Assembly: GCA_020433455.1 (NCBI GenBank)
Contig: JAGRCP010000072.1
Coordinates: forward strand, 41,384-105,383
Direction of reading: 5' to 3'
DNA length: 64,000 nt
Source: Caldilineaceae bacterium
GTDB lineage: Bacteria > Chloroflexota > Anaerolineae > Caldilineales > Caldilineaceae
Part shown: positions 43,793 through 52,127 of the stretch, one piece after another
Layout: each line of letters starts with the position of its first letter
Numbering within the stretch: the stretch's first letter is position 1
Position numbers and translations under genes: made by a program
Notes under the pieces: model-generated
Seen by the model: the letters and a program-made list of their open reading frames with translations, nothing else
Databases searched by the model: none
What the model was told of the DNA's origin: nothing

Positions 43793-44845
43793 ATGAACGC
43801 CATACGCACCGTTTTAGCAGACGATCATGCACTCGTGCGCGCCGGCATCCGTAATGCGCTGACTAGCCTCACTCAGCTGGAAATCGTGGCCGAGGTCAGC
43901 AATGGCCACGCGCTGGAAGATGTGCTGGCTGCTGTGCAGCCGGTCCTGTTACTCTTGGACGTGACAATGCCGAATTTCGAGCCCATCACGGCAATTCGGC
44001 GAATTCGGATGCGATATCCGGCGCTAAAAATACTCGTCGTAAGCGCGTATGATGACGACGTCTATGTACAGGGATTGCTAAGCGCCGGCGTTGACGGCTA
44101 CTATTTGAAGGATCAGCCGCTGGCGGATTTGCCGCTGGCCGTAGAGCGCATTCTGGCAGGGGAGCAGTGGTTTTCCAGTCGCCTCGTTCATAAGTTGATG
44201 AGTTACAACAGCCAGGCCAGACAAGCGCAGGTTCTCACCTCTCGCCAGATCGACTTGCTGGAGTTGCTGCAAGAGGGTCTTGACAATCAGACCATTGCAC
44301 ACCGCACCGGCCTCAGCGTGAAGACGGTCGAGAATCACCTGACGCGGCTCTATCGTCAGTTGGATGTGCAAAGTCGTCTGGAGGCCGCGCATTACGTACG
44401 CCAGCATCCAGAGATACTTGGTCGCCATGCCGCGACGATTCCGCCTAGTGCGGCCAAACCAAGCGCGTTATTGGGGCAAGAAGTGGTGGCTTTATTGGTA
44501 GATGACAATCGCCGCTATCGCAGCCAATTGCGGCGAATGGTGGGGAAGGCCTGTCCTAGCGCCGTCGTCTATGAAGCGGAAAATACCGACGCCGCGCTCG
44601 ATCTGGCAGGCAGCGTCGCGCCGCAACTCGCGCTGGTCGATGTGGTGTTGGGCGAGGAGAATGGAATTCGCTGCACGCAACGCATCAAGGCATTGCTGCC
44701 GGGGATATGCGTCATTCTGATCAGCGCTTATCCGGACCGTGAATTTCACCGGCAAGGGCTTGAGGCGGGGGCCACAGCCTTTTTGGACAAGAAAGACCTT
44801 GATGTCGCCTCGCTGCAATCGGTAATCGAGGATTTAATTGAATGA
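43793..44845 (+). CDS. Response regulator with REC-LuxR HTH-REC architecture
   Basis: A 350-residue protein with a receiver domain at each end. REC1 (1-~120) has acidic pair D10/D11, phospho-acceptor D56 (LLLDVTMP) and K106. A NarL/LuxR-type HTH follows (~148-205: LTSRQIDLLELLQEGLDNQTIAHRTGLSVKTVENHL). REC2 (~230-350) has D237/D238, D283 (LVDVVLG) and K333/K334. Both receivers keep the residues needed for phosphorylation. The usual layout is REC-HTH; a second receiver after the HTH is uncommon. No kinase gene is adjacent; the NarX-type kinase fused to the ABC ATPase (28170-29768) is the natural candidate because NarL-type regulators pair with HisKA_3 kinases. No Shine-Dalgarno is visible and TACAAT lies 7 bp upstream, so the mRNA may be leaderless. 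Confidence 0.9.
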   Translation: MNAIRTVLADDHALVRAGIRNALTSLTQLEIVAEVSNGHALEDVLAAVQPVLLLLDVTMPNFEPITAIRRIRMRYPALKILVVSAYDDDVYVQGLLSAGVDGYYLKDQPLADLPLAVERILAGEQWFSSRLVHKLMSYNSQARQAQVLTSRQIDLLELLQEGLDNQTIAHRTGLSVKTVENHLTRLYRQLDVQSRLEAAHYVRQHPEILGRHAATIPPSAAKPSALLGQEVVALLVDDNRRYRSQLRRMVGKACPSAVVYEAENTDAALDLAGSVAPQLALVDVVLGEENGIRCTQRIKALLPGICVILISAYPDREFHRQGLEAGATAFLDKKDLDVASLQSVIEDLIE

Positions 44846-44878
44846 CTTCCCTTGCAGAAAGGTCATTTCGCAGGGGAA

Positions 44879-45667
44879 TCATACATACCCCGCAGCCACG
44901 GTTAGGACTGTTAACAGACCCCAACCCATCTCTGAAAAACCGATGGTTTTGATGGAAACCGGACGTCGATAGTTCGATAATCCCCACGCGGCGCGCACGA
45001 GCAGCAGAACAAAGGCCAGGCTCGCAATGCGGGGCAGGAGCCCGGTCCCGATGAGCCCAATCACGCCTGCCAACGCAACGGCGTGCAGCATGAGCGTAAT
45101 CGGAACGGACGCGGACTTGCCCCGATCCAGGCGAATGCGGCTGCGGACGTAAAGAACGGACGGAACGGCCCGGGCGACCAAAACCGCCCAGAGCGCCAAG
45201 GCAGGGGCCATGGCCCAATTGTCGGCCAGAGCAATGCTCGCGGCCGTAGCCGAGAAGGCGATGGGGCCGGCTAACTCCGCTTGCCAACTGCGACTGCGAT
45301 TTTGGGCGTCATAGAGCAGGAAGACCGCGCCAAAAGGCAGGGCAGTCGCTAAAGGCAGCAGGGGCCGCATTCCGGCAAACCATATCCCCGCCAGCAGACC
45401 AAGCAGGGCAATGGCGCCGTAAGTCAGCGCAATGCCCGTAGCCAATGCCGCACGCTCAGACCTTTTTTGCCGGCGGCTGGTCCGGGCGACTTTCAACGGC
45501 CAGCGCAGCAAAAACGCGCTAAACGCAGCGACGCCCAGTCCGACCCCTCCCCATGACGGCGCAACCAGGAGCCCCAGGAAAATCGGCTCCAGGGTCAGGC
45601 CCCAACTGCCGTGCTCAGCAGGCAGGGCCACGCTGCGCCAGCGGGAACGTAACGAAGCGGCGGTCAT
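44879..45667 (-). CDS. YwiC-like family membrane protein
   Basis: The start is ATG 45667 (MTAASLRSRWRS), one base after the cupin stop, giving 262 residues; a longer frame overlaps the cupin gene. The N-terminal signature LPAEHGSWGLTLEPIFLGL matches the YwiC-like family (consensus with PxEHGAWG). About eight hydrophobic helices follow, with a cytoplasmic basic stretch (ARTSRRQKRSERA) and LLYDAQNRSRSWQAELAGP. The function of the family is unproven; it is often found near respiratory or redox genes. Here it forms a two-gene unit with a cupin protein and is convergent with the response regulator. Confidence 0.82.
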   Translation of the reverse strand: MTAASLRSRWRSVALPAEHGSWGLTLEPIFLGLLVAPSWGGVGLGVAAFSAFLLRWPLKVARTSRRQKRSERAALATGIALTYGAIALLGLLAGIWFAGMRPLLPLATALPFGAVFLLYDAQNRSRSWQAELAGPIAFSATAASIALADNWAMAPALALWAVLVARAVPSVLYVRSRIRLDRGKSASVPITLMLHAVALAGVIGLIGTGLLPRIASLAFVLLLVRAAWGLSNYRRPVSIKTIGFSEMGWGLLTVLTVAAGYV

Positions 45668-45668
45668 C

Positions 45669-46004
45669 TTATGCGTCTTTGCCTTTACTGATGATGAGCA
45701 GCATCTTGAAATCCTCAGGCGCATAGACGGCGTGGGGCGTATGGGCCGGCATGACCACCGACTCGCCGGGCGACAGTGTCATTTCCTGGCCATCAATGGT
45801 GACCTGCCCCCGCCCATCCAGCAGATAGACCAGCGCATCGCCGGTGGAGGTGTGGGTGGTCAGCCCTTCGCCCGCGGCAAAGGCAAAGAGGGTAACGTTG
45901 CCCGATTCATGCTGGGCCAAAGCGCGACTGACGATTTGGCCGGGTTGGTACTCCACATGGTTTGCTAAATTAAATACCTCGGCAACGGGAACATTCCTAA
46001 ACAT
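45669..46004 (-). CDS. Small cupin-domain protein
   Basis: A 111-residue single-domain cupin. The first motif reads GEGLTTHTSTGDALVYLLDGRG and the second SVVMPAHTPHAVYA, giving three likely metal-ligand histidines (H51 in THTS, and the H..H pair of AHTPH) in place of the full His-His-Glu-His set. The strand pattern LDGRGQVTIDGQEMTLSPGE is typical. It is probably cytoplasmic and binds a metal or small ligand. It starts the pair with the YwiC-like gene. The 260 bp upstream to 46265 show no gene. Confidence 0.85.
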   Translation of the reverse strand: MFRNVPVAEVFNLANHVEYQPGQIVSRALAQHESGNVTLFAFAAGEGLTTHTSTGDALVYLLDGRGQVTIDGQEMTLSPGESVVMPAHTPHAVYAPEDFKMLLIISKGKDA

Positions 46005-46264
46005 AGTATCTCCTCTATCGAGTTATTTGCTCGCTATTCCTAAACCGAATCTGTCGGACCGGAGGCGCGGATCTGCCGCACGTCATTCTGTTGAGTCTCC
46101 ATTAATATCAGGATAACCCGGACTAATCGTCGCGCCCAAATCACGATAAGCGATCAATCCCACTCAATCTGCAATTCTTCTTCGCCGGCAAAGCGGACCA
46201 AGTGAGATGACGTCAATTCCGTCCGGAAAGAGCGCCGTTGATCCCGCCGGACGCACCGCGATGC

Positions 46265-47251
46265 TTACTGGAGATCGTCGGCGGCCAGTTCAAGCCCCGC
46301 GGCCACATCATCAATCATGGCCGGAAACATGGTCATCCCCGAGTCGGCCATGTACCAGGCCGGGCCGTTGAGGTAGACAATGTTACCGTTCCGGGCCGCC
46401 GTCGTGGCGTTGACAATCTCATTATCCAGCATCCGGGCCGCGCTCTCGCCCTCATCGCCGACGGTAGCGTCCCGGTCCAGCACGTACAGGATGTCAGGAT
46501 TTTGCTCCAGAATGAACTCATAGGAGATGGCGTCGCCGTGAACTTCGGTGGCCAGACCCTCCGTTGCGGGTGCGACGTGGAGCAAGTCGTGGACCAGGCC
46601 AAAACGAGAGCCGGGCCCATAACCACTCAGCTCGCCGCCGGTCGTGAGGATGACCAACGCGGTCTTGCCGCTCTCTTCGGCCAGGGTCTGCACTTCGGCA
46701 ATGCGCGCATCGATATTCTCCAGATGCGCGTTCACTTCCGCTTCTTTGTCGAAGATGACGGCCAGGTTATCCATGTAGGCGCGATACGCCTCCAGTTTTT
46801 GGGCCCAATCCACCGTCACATCTATGGTCGGTGCGATTTTCGCCATGTCGTCGTAGACGGCTGCCGAACGCAGCCCCACGATGATCAAGTCCGGGTCCAG
46901 TGCGTTAACCGCTTCTGCATCCGGTTCGAAAGTGCTGCCCACGCCGGCATACTCTTCACCGTTGTATTTTTGCAGATGAGGCGGCATGGACGGCCCCTGC
47001 GGCACACCCGCGACAGGTATCCCCAGCGCATCCAAAGTATCCAACGCGCTGTAGTTGAAGACCACCACCGTCGCCGGATTTTTGACCACCGTGGTCTCGC
47101 CCTGGGGATGGATAACCGTGACGGTTGCGGACGCGGCGTCATCGCTCGCCCCGCTATCGGTCGCGGTATCGGTCGTCATGGGGGCGCAGGCCGCCAGGAG
47201 CAGCGCGGCCAGGCCGCTAAGCAACAGGAACAGGATCGTACGTACCTGCAT
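46265..47251 (-). CDS. Siderophore-binding lipoprotein of an iron ABC transporter
   Basis: The start is ATG 47251 (MQVRTILFLLLSG) behind AAAGGA, giving 328 residues. The lipobox LLLAAC is followed by a Thr/Asp/Ala linker. The fold is the FhuD/FecB/BtuF class (PF01497): TVVKNPATVVVFNYSALDTLDALGIPVAGVP, DLIIVGLRSAAVYDDMAKIAPTIDV, and GFGPGSRFGLVHDLL-like GYGPGSRFGLVHDLLH, which in the YclQ/CeuE group lies near the catecholate-binding site. It is last of four genes, after two permeases and an ATPase, and would deliver a ferric siderophore. Nothing shows which siderophore, and no biosynthesis genes are nearby. Confidence 0.92.
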   Translation of the reverse strand: MQVRTILFLLLSGLAALLLAACAPMTTDTATDSGASDDAASATVTVIHPQGETTVVKNPATVVVFNYSALDTLDALGIPVAGVPQGPSMPPHLQKYNGEEYAGVGSTFEPDAEAVNALDPDLIIVGLRSAAVYDDMAKIAPTIDVTVDWAQKLEAYRAYMDNLAVIFDKEAEVNAHLENIDARIAEVQTLAEESGKTALVILTTGGELSGYGPGSRFGLVHDLLHVAPATEGLATEVHGDAISYEFILEQNPDILYVLDRDATVGDEGESAARMLDNEIVNATTAARNGNIVYLNGPAWYMADSGMTMFPAMIDDVAAGLELAADDLQ

Positions 47252-47450
47252 GAAAAATCCTTTCAATGTGAGTCCGGCGCTCATTGGCCGGACAATGCAG
47301 TTGGTTACGGCTCATCAGGAAGTCTATGGAAAGAGGAAGAATCTCTCAGATACGGGCGCCCCTTCAGTCCTTCTAAAGACAAAGCCGTTAGTCCTTCCAA
47401 TTCCTGTGTCGGCGCGCCGACATCAGATACTCGGAATGACAAATCGTGAA

Positions 47451-48209
47451 CTACCGGAAATAGATGCCGATGCGATTACCGCGAATCTCCTCAATAGGAA
47501 TCGTGAGGTCATAGATTTCGGCCAGCGTATCGGTACGGATGATTTCGTCCGTAAGGCCCGCGCGCACGAGCTTTCCGTCCTTCAGAGCGATAATGCGGTC
47601 CGAGTAGCATGAGGCGAAGTTGATGTCGTGGAGCACCAGCACGATGGTCTTGTCCAGCTCCTCCACCAAACGGCGCAGCACGCCCATAATCTGCACCGAA
47701 TGCTTCATGTCCAGGTTATTGAGCGGCTCATCCAGCAGGATGTAGTCCGTATCCTGACAGAGGGTCATGGCCACATAGGCCCGCTGCCGCTGACCGCCGC
47801 TGAGTTGGTCCAGAAAGCGCTGCGTGTACGGCTCCAGTTCCATATAGGCAATAGCCCGATCCACATGCTTCCAATCTTCCCGCGTGAGGCGGCCGCGACT
47901 GTAGGGAAAACGGCCGAAGCTCACCAGATCGCGCACGGTCAGGCGCACGCTGATGTGGTTTTCCTGACGCAGGATAGCCAGCTTCTTAGCCAGCTCATCG
48001 CTCTTGACGGCCAGCACCTCCTGACCGTCCACGGTAATTTCGCCGTCGTCCCGCTTGAGCAGCCGGCTCATCATGGAGAGCAGCGTGCTTTTGCCCGCGC
48101 CGTTGGGCCCGATGAGGGAGGTAATTTCCCCCTTACGAACGGTCAAAGAAACATTATCGACTACGGCCTTCTCGCCGTAGCGCTTGGTCACATTACGTAC
48201 TTCGATCAC
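47451..48209 (-). CDS. Siderophore ABC transporter ATPase
   Basis: A 252-residue ATPase of the FepC/YclP type: Walker A GPNGAGKS (res. ~34-41), Q-loop ILRQENHISVRLTV, signature LSGGQRQRAYVAM, Walker B YILLDEPLNNLD and switch His in LVLHDINFA. It should power import through the two FecCD-type permeases encoded upstream (48298-50269). The 200-bp gap to the binding-protein gene downstream shows no stem that I recognise; expression from a second promoter is possible. Confidence 0.94.
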   Translation of the reverse strand: MIEVRNVTKRYGEKAVVDNVSLTVRKGEITSLIGPNGAGKSTLLSMMSRLLKRDDGEITVDGQEVLAVKSDELAKKLAILRQENHISVRLTVRDLVSFGRFPYSRGRLTREDWKHVDRAIAYMELEPYTQRFLDQLSGGQRQRAYVAMTLCQDTDYILLDEPLNNLDMKHSVQIMGVLRRLVEELDKTIVLVLHDINFASCYSDRIIALKDGKLVRAGLTDEIIRTDTLAEIYDLTIPIEEIRGNRIGIYFR

Positions 48210-48297
48210 AGAAATATCCTTGCTTGCTGTTCAGCCTCCCGGAAGGAGTCAGGACGGACGCTTGCAAAGAAACGCCCGTCCTCCCTGGGAGAAAACG

Positions 48298-49302
48298 CTA
48301 CCCGCTGCGGGCCTGCTTCAACACCAGGTAGAGGAAGTAAAGGCCGCCGGCGAAATTAACGACGACGCTGATGGTGGTCTGGAAATGAAAGACCCGCTCG
48401 ATGAGAAGCTGGCCGCCCGCCAGCGCAATGACGCTAATCAACCCGGCCGCGGGAATCAGATAGCGGTGATGGTACGCGGGCATGACCTGATAGGCGACGT
48501 TGGCGACCAGCAGCCCGAAGAAGGTGATGGGCCCCACCAGCGCCGTCGAGACGGACACCAGCACGGCAATGACGATCATCAGGCGATTTACCGTCATGGC
48601 GTGCTCCACACCCAGGTTGATGGCCGTCTCCCGCCCCAGGGCCAGCACATCCAGGTAAGGTGCGAAACGCAGGCTGTAGAGCGTCACGGCCGCGATGCTC
48701 AAGACAGCGATGAGCAGCAGATCCTCATCCACGTTGTTGATGCTGGCAAAGAGGCTGGTCTGGAGGACCAGAAATTCGTTGGGGTCCAACAGCCGCTGCA
48801 TAAAGTTGGAAAGATTGCTGAAGAGCGTGCCGAAGACGACGCCAATGAGCACCAGGAAGTAGAGATGCGCTCCCTCCCGCCCGAAAAGCCGGCGGTAGAG
48901 GACGCCGGCAAAGAGGATCATCACGCCTACGTTCATGAGGAAGAGCGACCTCGCGTCCAGATAGACGAGAAACATGGCGCCGAACAAGAACGTCATGCCC
49001 GTCTGTATAAGCACGTAGAGCGCATCAAACCCAATAATGCTGGGCGTCAGAATTTTGTTATTCGTGACCGTCTGAAAAAGCACCGTAGAGTAGGAAACGG
49101 CAAAGCCGACCAACGCCATGGCCAACACCTTACGCGCCCGGCGGGGCAGAGCAAATCCCCAATCGGTGACGCCGATGGTCAGATAGAGCGCGACGGCCAC
49201 GCAGGCGATCAAAAATAAAACCCACAGGACCCGAGCCGGCGGCGAGAGCGCAGGAGCCGCTTTCTGCGCCCGGCGGACGGAGAGTGCGTCAGCTTGTGAC
49301 AT
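48298..49302 (-). CDS. Siderophore ABC transporter permease (FecCD family, second subunit)
   Basis: A 334-residue FecCD/BtuC-type permease with eight or more helices. RRARKVLAMALVGFAVSYSTVLFQTVTNNKILTPSIIGFDALYVL near the N-terminus and TFFGLLVANVAYQVMPAYHHRYLIPA near the C-terminus are family signatures, in YclO style. Its start overlaps the end of the first permease gene by 14 bases, so the two are translationally coupled and probably form a heterodimeric channel. An ATPase gene follows 88 bp downstream. Confidence 0.93.
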   Translation of the reverse strand: MSQADALSVRRAQKAAPALSPPARVLWVLFLIACVAVALYLTIGVTDWGFALPRRARKVLAMALVGFAVSYSTVLFQTVTNNKILTPSIIGFDALYVLIQTGMTFLFGAMFLVYLDARSLFLMNVGVMILFAGVLYRRLFGREGAHLYFLVLIGVVFGTLFSNLSNFMQRLLDPNEFLVLQTSLFASINNVDEDLLLIAVLSIAAVTLYSLRFAPYLDVLALGRETAINLGVEHAMTVNRLMIVIAVLVSVSTALVGPITFFGLLVANVAYQVMPAYHHRYLIPAAGLISVIALAGGQLLIERVFHFQTTISVVVNFAGGLYFLYLVLKQARSG

Positions 49303-50269
49303 AGCGCTCCCCCCGCAGCAACAGGAAGATGAAAAGTCCGCTGCCGACTACGCCCACAATCATGCTGATGGGAATCTCGTAGGGGTAAATGATCAGCCGC
49401 CCCACAATATCGCCTCCCAGGACGAAGATGCCGCCCAAAAGCGCGGTGTACGGCAGCGCACGGCGCATGTTATCGCCCAGGAAAAGGGAGACCACATTGG
49501 GCACGATCAGCCCCAGAAAGGGAATGCTGCCCACGGTGAGCACGACGGCCGCGGTAATGAGCGCCACCAGCCCCAGGCCGATGTTGACAATTTGTTTGTA
49601 CTTCAGCCCCAGATTAACAGCGAAGGTCTCCCCCATGCCCGCCAGGGTGAAGCGATCGGCGTAGAAATAGGCCGCGGCAATGGCGGGAACGGCGACATAG
49701 AGCATCTCATAGCGCCCCCGCAACACGCCGGAGAAGTCGCCCACCATCCATGCGTTGAGAGATTGAATCATGTCATAGCGATAGGCGATGAAGATCGTGA
49801 TCGAACTGATCACGCCGCCAAACATGATGCCCACTAAGGGCACGAGGATAACGTCCTTGTACTTGATACTGTCCAAAATCAGCATAAAGATGAAGGCCCC
49901 GGCCAGGGCAAAGGCAAAGGCAACCAGCATCTTCTGCAAGACGGTGGCGGAGGCGAAAACCAGCAGCGCGACGAGAATGCCCAGGCCGGCGGACTGGAGC
50001 GTACCGGCCGTGGAAGGCGTGACGAACTTGTTGCGCGCCAGTTGCTGCATGATCAGGCCGGCCACGCTCATGCCCGTCCCGGCAGCCAAAACCGCGATCA
50101 GGCGCGGCACTCGGCTCACCAGAAAAACCATCATCTGGTCACCTTCACCGGTAAGCAGGCCCGTCAGGGTTACCGTACGCACGCCCAGAAAGAGAGAAAT
50201 AACGGAAAGAACGCACAGCAGAAGAATGGCCGACAGCAAGGGCCGGCGTCCGATTGTTGCTTGAAACAT
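49289..50269 (-). CDS. Siderophore ABC transporter permease (FecCD family, first subunit)
   Basis: The preferred start is ATG 50269 (MFQATIGRRPLLSA), giving 326 residues; an upstream ATG at 50320 adds 17 residues and cannot be ruled out since neither has a strong ribosome-binding site. Signatures: RVPRLIAVLAAGTGMSVAGLIMQQLARNKFVTPSTAGTLQSAGLGIL and IPFLGLIVPNVVSLFLGDNMRRALPYTALLGG, as in YclN. It is the first gene of the four-gene siderophore operon, divergent from the P450 gene. No clear Fur or DtxR box was identified upstream. Confidence 0.92.
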   Translation of the reverse strand: MFQATIGRRPLLSAILLLCVLSVISLFLGVRTVTLTGLLTGEGDQMMVFLVSRVPRLIAVLAAGTGMSVAGLIMQQLARNKFVTPSTAGTLQSAGLGILVALLVFASATVLQKMLVAFAFALAGAFIFMLILDSIKYKDVILVPLVGIMFGGVISSITIFIAYRYDMIQSLNAWMVGDFSGVLRGRYEMLYVAVPAIAAAYFYADRFTLAGMGETFAVNLGLKYKQIVNIGLGLVALITAAVVLTVGSIPFLGLIVPNVVSLFLGDNMRRALPYTALLGGIFVLGGDIVGRLIIYPYEIPISMIVGVVGSGLFIFLLLRGERYVTS

Positions 50270-50550
50270 GTTGAAATATACCGGCTTTAGGTAGAACCGC
50301 GCTGACAGCAGACGACGCAACGCTCATCTGTGGCCCGGGCCGGCACGATTAGGTTATTGCACATAAACGCTATTTTTCCCTTCAGTCATTGGAGGGCCTG
50401 GCCCATTGGCCGCCGCTCTGCTCTTAATTTGGAGGACAGAATAACATATTTTTCGCGCTTATTTTGGGGGATTTCCGCCAAACAATTACGCGGCGAGAGT
50501 TGGATAGACGCGTAAGCAAGGTTAAGATTAGGTCTAGGGGCGGTTAAAAG

Positions 50551-50586
50551 AGCGGAGTGGCGAAGTAGCGGGGTGGCGGAGTGGCG
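50551..50586 (+). repeat. Octamer tandem repeat (AGCGGAGT-like, 4.5 units)
   Basis: Four octamers in a row (AGCGGAGT, GGCGAAGT, AGCGGGGT, GGCGGAGT) and a half unit, upstream of the P450 gene. Units differ at one to three positions. The 380-bp gap 50321-50700 otherwise holds only this and the heptamer array. Confidence 0.7.
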
Positions 50587-50655
50587 TCAACAATAACACA
50601 CCCATCCCGCAACCCACACCGCCAATCCCTCAATCCCCCAATCTCTCAATCTCAC

Positions 50656-50690
50656 CCAATCTCCAATCTCCAATCTCCAATCTCCAATCT
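50656..50690 (+). repeat. Heptamer tandem repeat CCAATCT x5
   Basis: Five perfect copies of CCAATCT end 10 bp before the P450 start and are preceded from ~50620 by degenerate units (CAATCCC, CTCAATCT). The array resembles the short tandem heptanucleotide repeats known from filamentous cyanobacteria. It lies where the ribosome-binding site would be expected. The same unit builds the inverted repeat at 18023-18106. Confidence 0.85.
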
Positions 50691-50700
50691 TCAACCTTCC

Positions 50701-51969
50701 ATGCCCGCACCCGTTCTTTTCGGTCCCGCCTTCAAGGCCAACCCCTATCCCGCCTACGCCTGGCTGCGCGAGCACGCGCCCGCGCACAGCCATACCAACC
50801 GCCACGGCGTAACCACGTGGTATATCACCCGCTATGCTGATTGCCTGAACGTACTGCGGGATCACCGGCGCTTTGTCAAGGATTATCGCAATGCCCTGAG
50901 CGCCGAGGAACGGGCCGCGCAGCCGGAGATGCCGCCCCTCCTGCGCCTCATCAGCCACCACATCCTCAACATGGACGCGCCCGATCACACGCGCCTGCGC
51001 ACGCTGGTCAATGACGCCTTTACCGTCAGCATGGTGGAACGCCTGGCTCCGCGCATGCAGGTCATTGCGGATGAACTCCTGGATCGCGTAGCCGGGCAAG
51101 ACCAGGCGGATCTCATTGAGTCCTTTGCATTCCCTTTTCCCATCATCGTCATCGCCGAGCTGCTGGGCGTGCCGCCGGCGGACCGGGAGCGCTTCCGGCG
51201 CTGGAGCAGCGCTATTGTTGCGCCCACGGCCGACATCACGCGCACCCTGCGCAAGCTGGAAAAGTCGCGTCCCGTCATGGAGGACTTCATCGCCTACCTG
51301 GAAACCATCTGCGCGGCTCGCCGGGCCCAGCCGCGTGACGATCTCATCAGCTCGCTGCTGGCCGTGGAAGCCGCGGGCGACCGCCTGAGCGAGGAGGAAT
51401 TGTTCAGCATGGTGCTGCTCCTTATCGTGGTGGGCCACGAAACGTCGGTGAACCTCATCGGCAACGGGATGCTGGCTCTCCTGGAAAATCCTGCCGCACA
51501 GGAGCAACTGAGGGACGATCCGGCCATCCTGCCCCTGGCCGTAGAGGAGCTAATCCGCTTTGCCAATCCGGTGGAGCGCGCGCCCATGCGCTTCGTTGCC
51601 GAGCCGGTCACGCTCCACGGTCGCACCCTGGCCCGGGGCGATTCGGTAAGCGTGGCGCTGGCCGCGGCCAATCGGGATCCGGCGCAGTTTTCCCATCCCG
51701 ACAGGCTGGACCTGACGCGGGAGCCCAATCGTCACCTGGGCTTCGGCATGGGCATTCACTACTGCCTGGGGGCGCCTCTGGCGCGGCTGGAAGGCCGCAT
51801 AGCCTTTGCCACGCTTCTGCGCCGCCTGCCGGGACTACGCCTGGCCGCGCCCGCTGAGTCCCTGCGCTGGCACACCCACCCCATCATGCGCGGCCTCCAC
51901 CATCTGCCGGTTCAATGGGATTCGGCAGAGAATGGGATGGAAAGCCGCCCCTTCTTGTCATTAGATTGA
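50701..51969 (+). CDS. Cytochrome P450
   Basis: A 422-residue soluble P450 starting at ATG 50701 (MPAPVLFGPAFKANPY); the frame upstream is a translation of the heptamer array. Landmarks: I-helix VVGHETS (243-249, oxygen-activation Thr248), ExxR E283-R286, and the heme loop HLGFGMGIHYCLG with thiolate C355. The layout is that of bacterial class I P450s of the CYP107 type, which need a ferredoxin or flavodoxin partner; none is encoded nearby. The substrate is unknown. No Shine-Dalgarno is visible because the heptamer array runs up to the start, so translation may be weak or affected by changes in repeat number. Confidence 0.93.
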   Translation: MPAPVLFGPAFKANPYPAYAWLREHAPAHSHTNRHGVTTWYITRYADCLNVLRDHRRFVKDYRNALSAEERAAQPEMPPLLRLISHHILNMDAPDHTRLRTLVNDAFTVSMVERLAPRMQVIADELLDRVAGQDQADLIESFAFPFPIIVIAELLGVPPADRERFRRWSSAIVAPTADITRTLRKLEKSRPVMEDFIAYLETICAARRAQPRDDLISSLLAVEAAGDRLSEEELFSMVLLLIVVGHETSVNLIGNGMLALLENPAAQEQLRDDPAILPLAVEELIRFANPVERAPMRFVAEPVTLHGRTLARGDSVSVALAAANRDPAQFSHPDRLDLTREPNRHLGFGMGIHYCLGAPLARLEGRIAFATLLRRLPGLRLAAPAESLRWHTHPIMRGLHHLPVQWDSAENGMESRPFLSLD

Positions 51970-52027
51970 CTTTTTGCCCGCCCGCGCCGACAATGAGCCC
52001 ATTGATTTTGCGTCTATCCGCACCCAC

Positions 52028-52114
52028 GTGAATCGCAGCGGGAATAAGCCGACGGTCCTGACCAAAGGTAGAAGGCCCTGATTTCCGCCGTAGTGTTTGC
52101 GCCGTAACGAACTA
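52028..52114 (-). repeat. Dispersed imperfect palindrome, copy C
   Basis: An 87-bp copy just upstream of the RNB gene (start 52128). Read on the minus strand it gives GTTACGGCGCAAACACTACGG, CGGAAATCAGGGCC, TTCTACCTTTGGTCAGG and CCGTCGGCTTATTCCCGC, in the same order as copies A and B. It may carry part of the leader of the gene downstream. Confidence 0.8.
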
Positions 52115-52127
52115 GAAAGGCCAGAAC

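Noticed and set aside
46005..46264. Possible RNA gene or regulator site between the cupin and siderophore genes
   Set aside because: No tRNA-like cloverleaf, riboswitch core or clear palindrome was seen.
50321..50550. Possible Fur box before the siderophore operon
   Set aside because: AT-rich stretches exist but none shows a convincing 19-bp Fur or DtxR inverted repeat by eye; a matrix scan would be needed.
50600..50695. Possible CRISPR array
   Set aside because: The repeats are 7-8 bp tandem units with no spacers and no cas genes nearby; they are simple tandem repeats.
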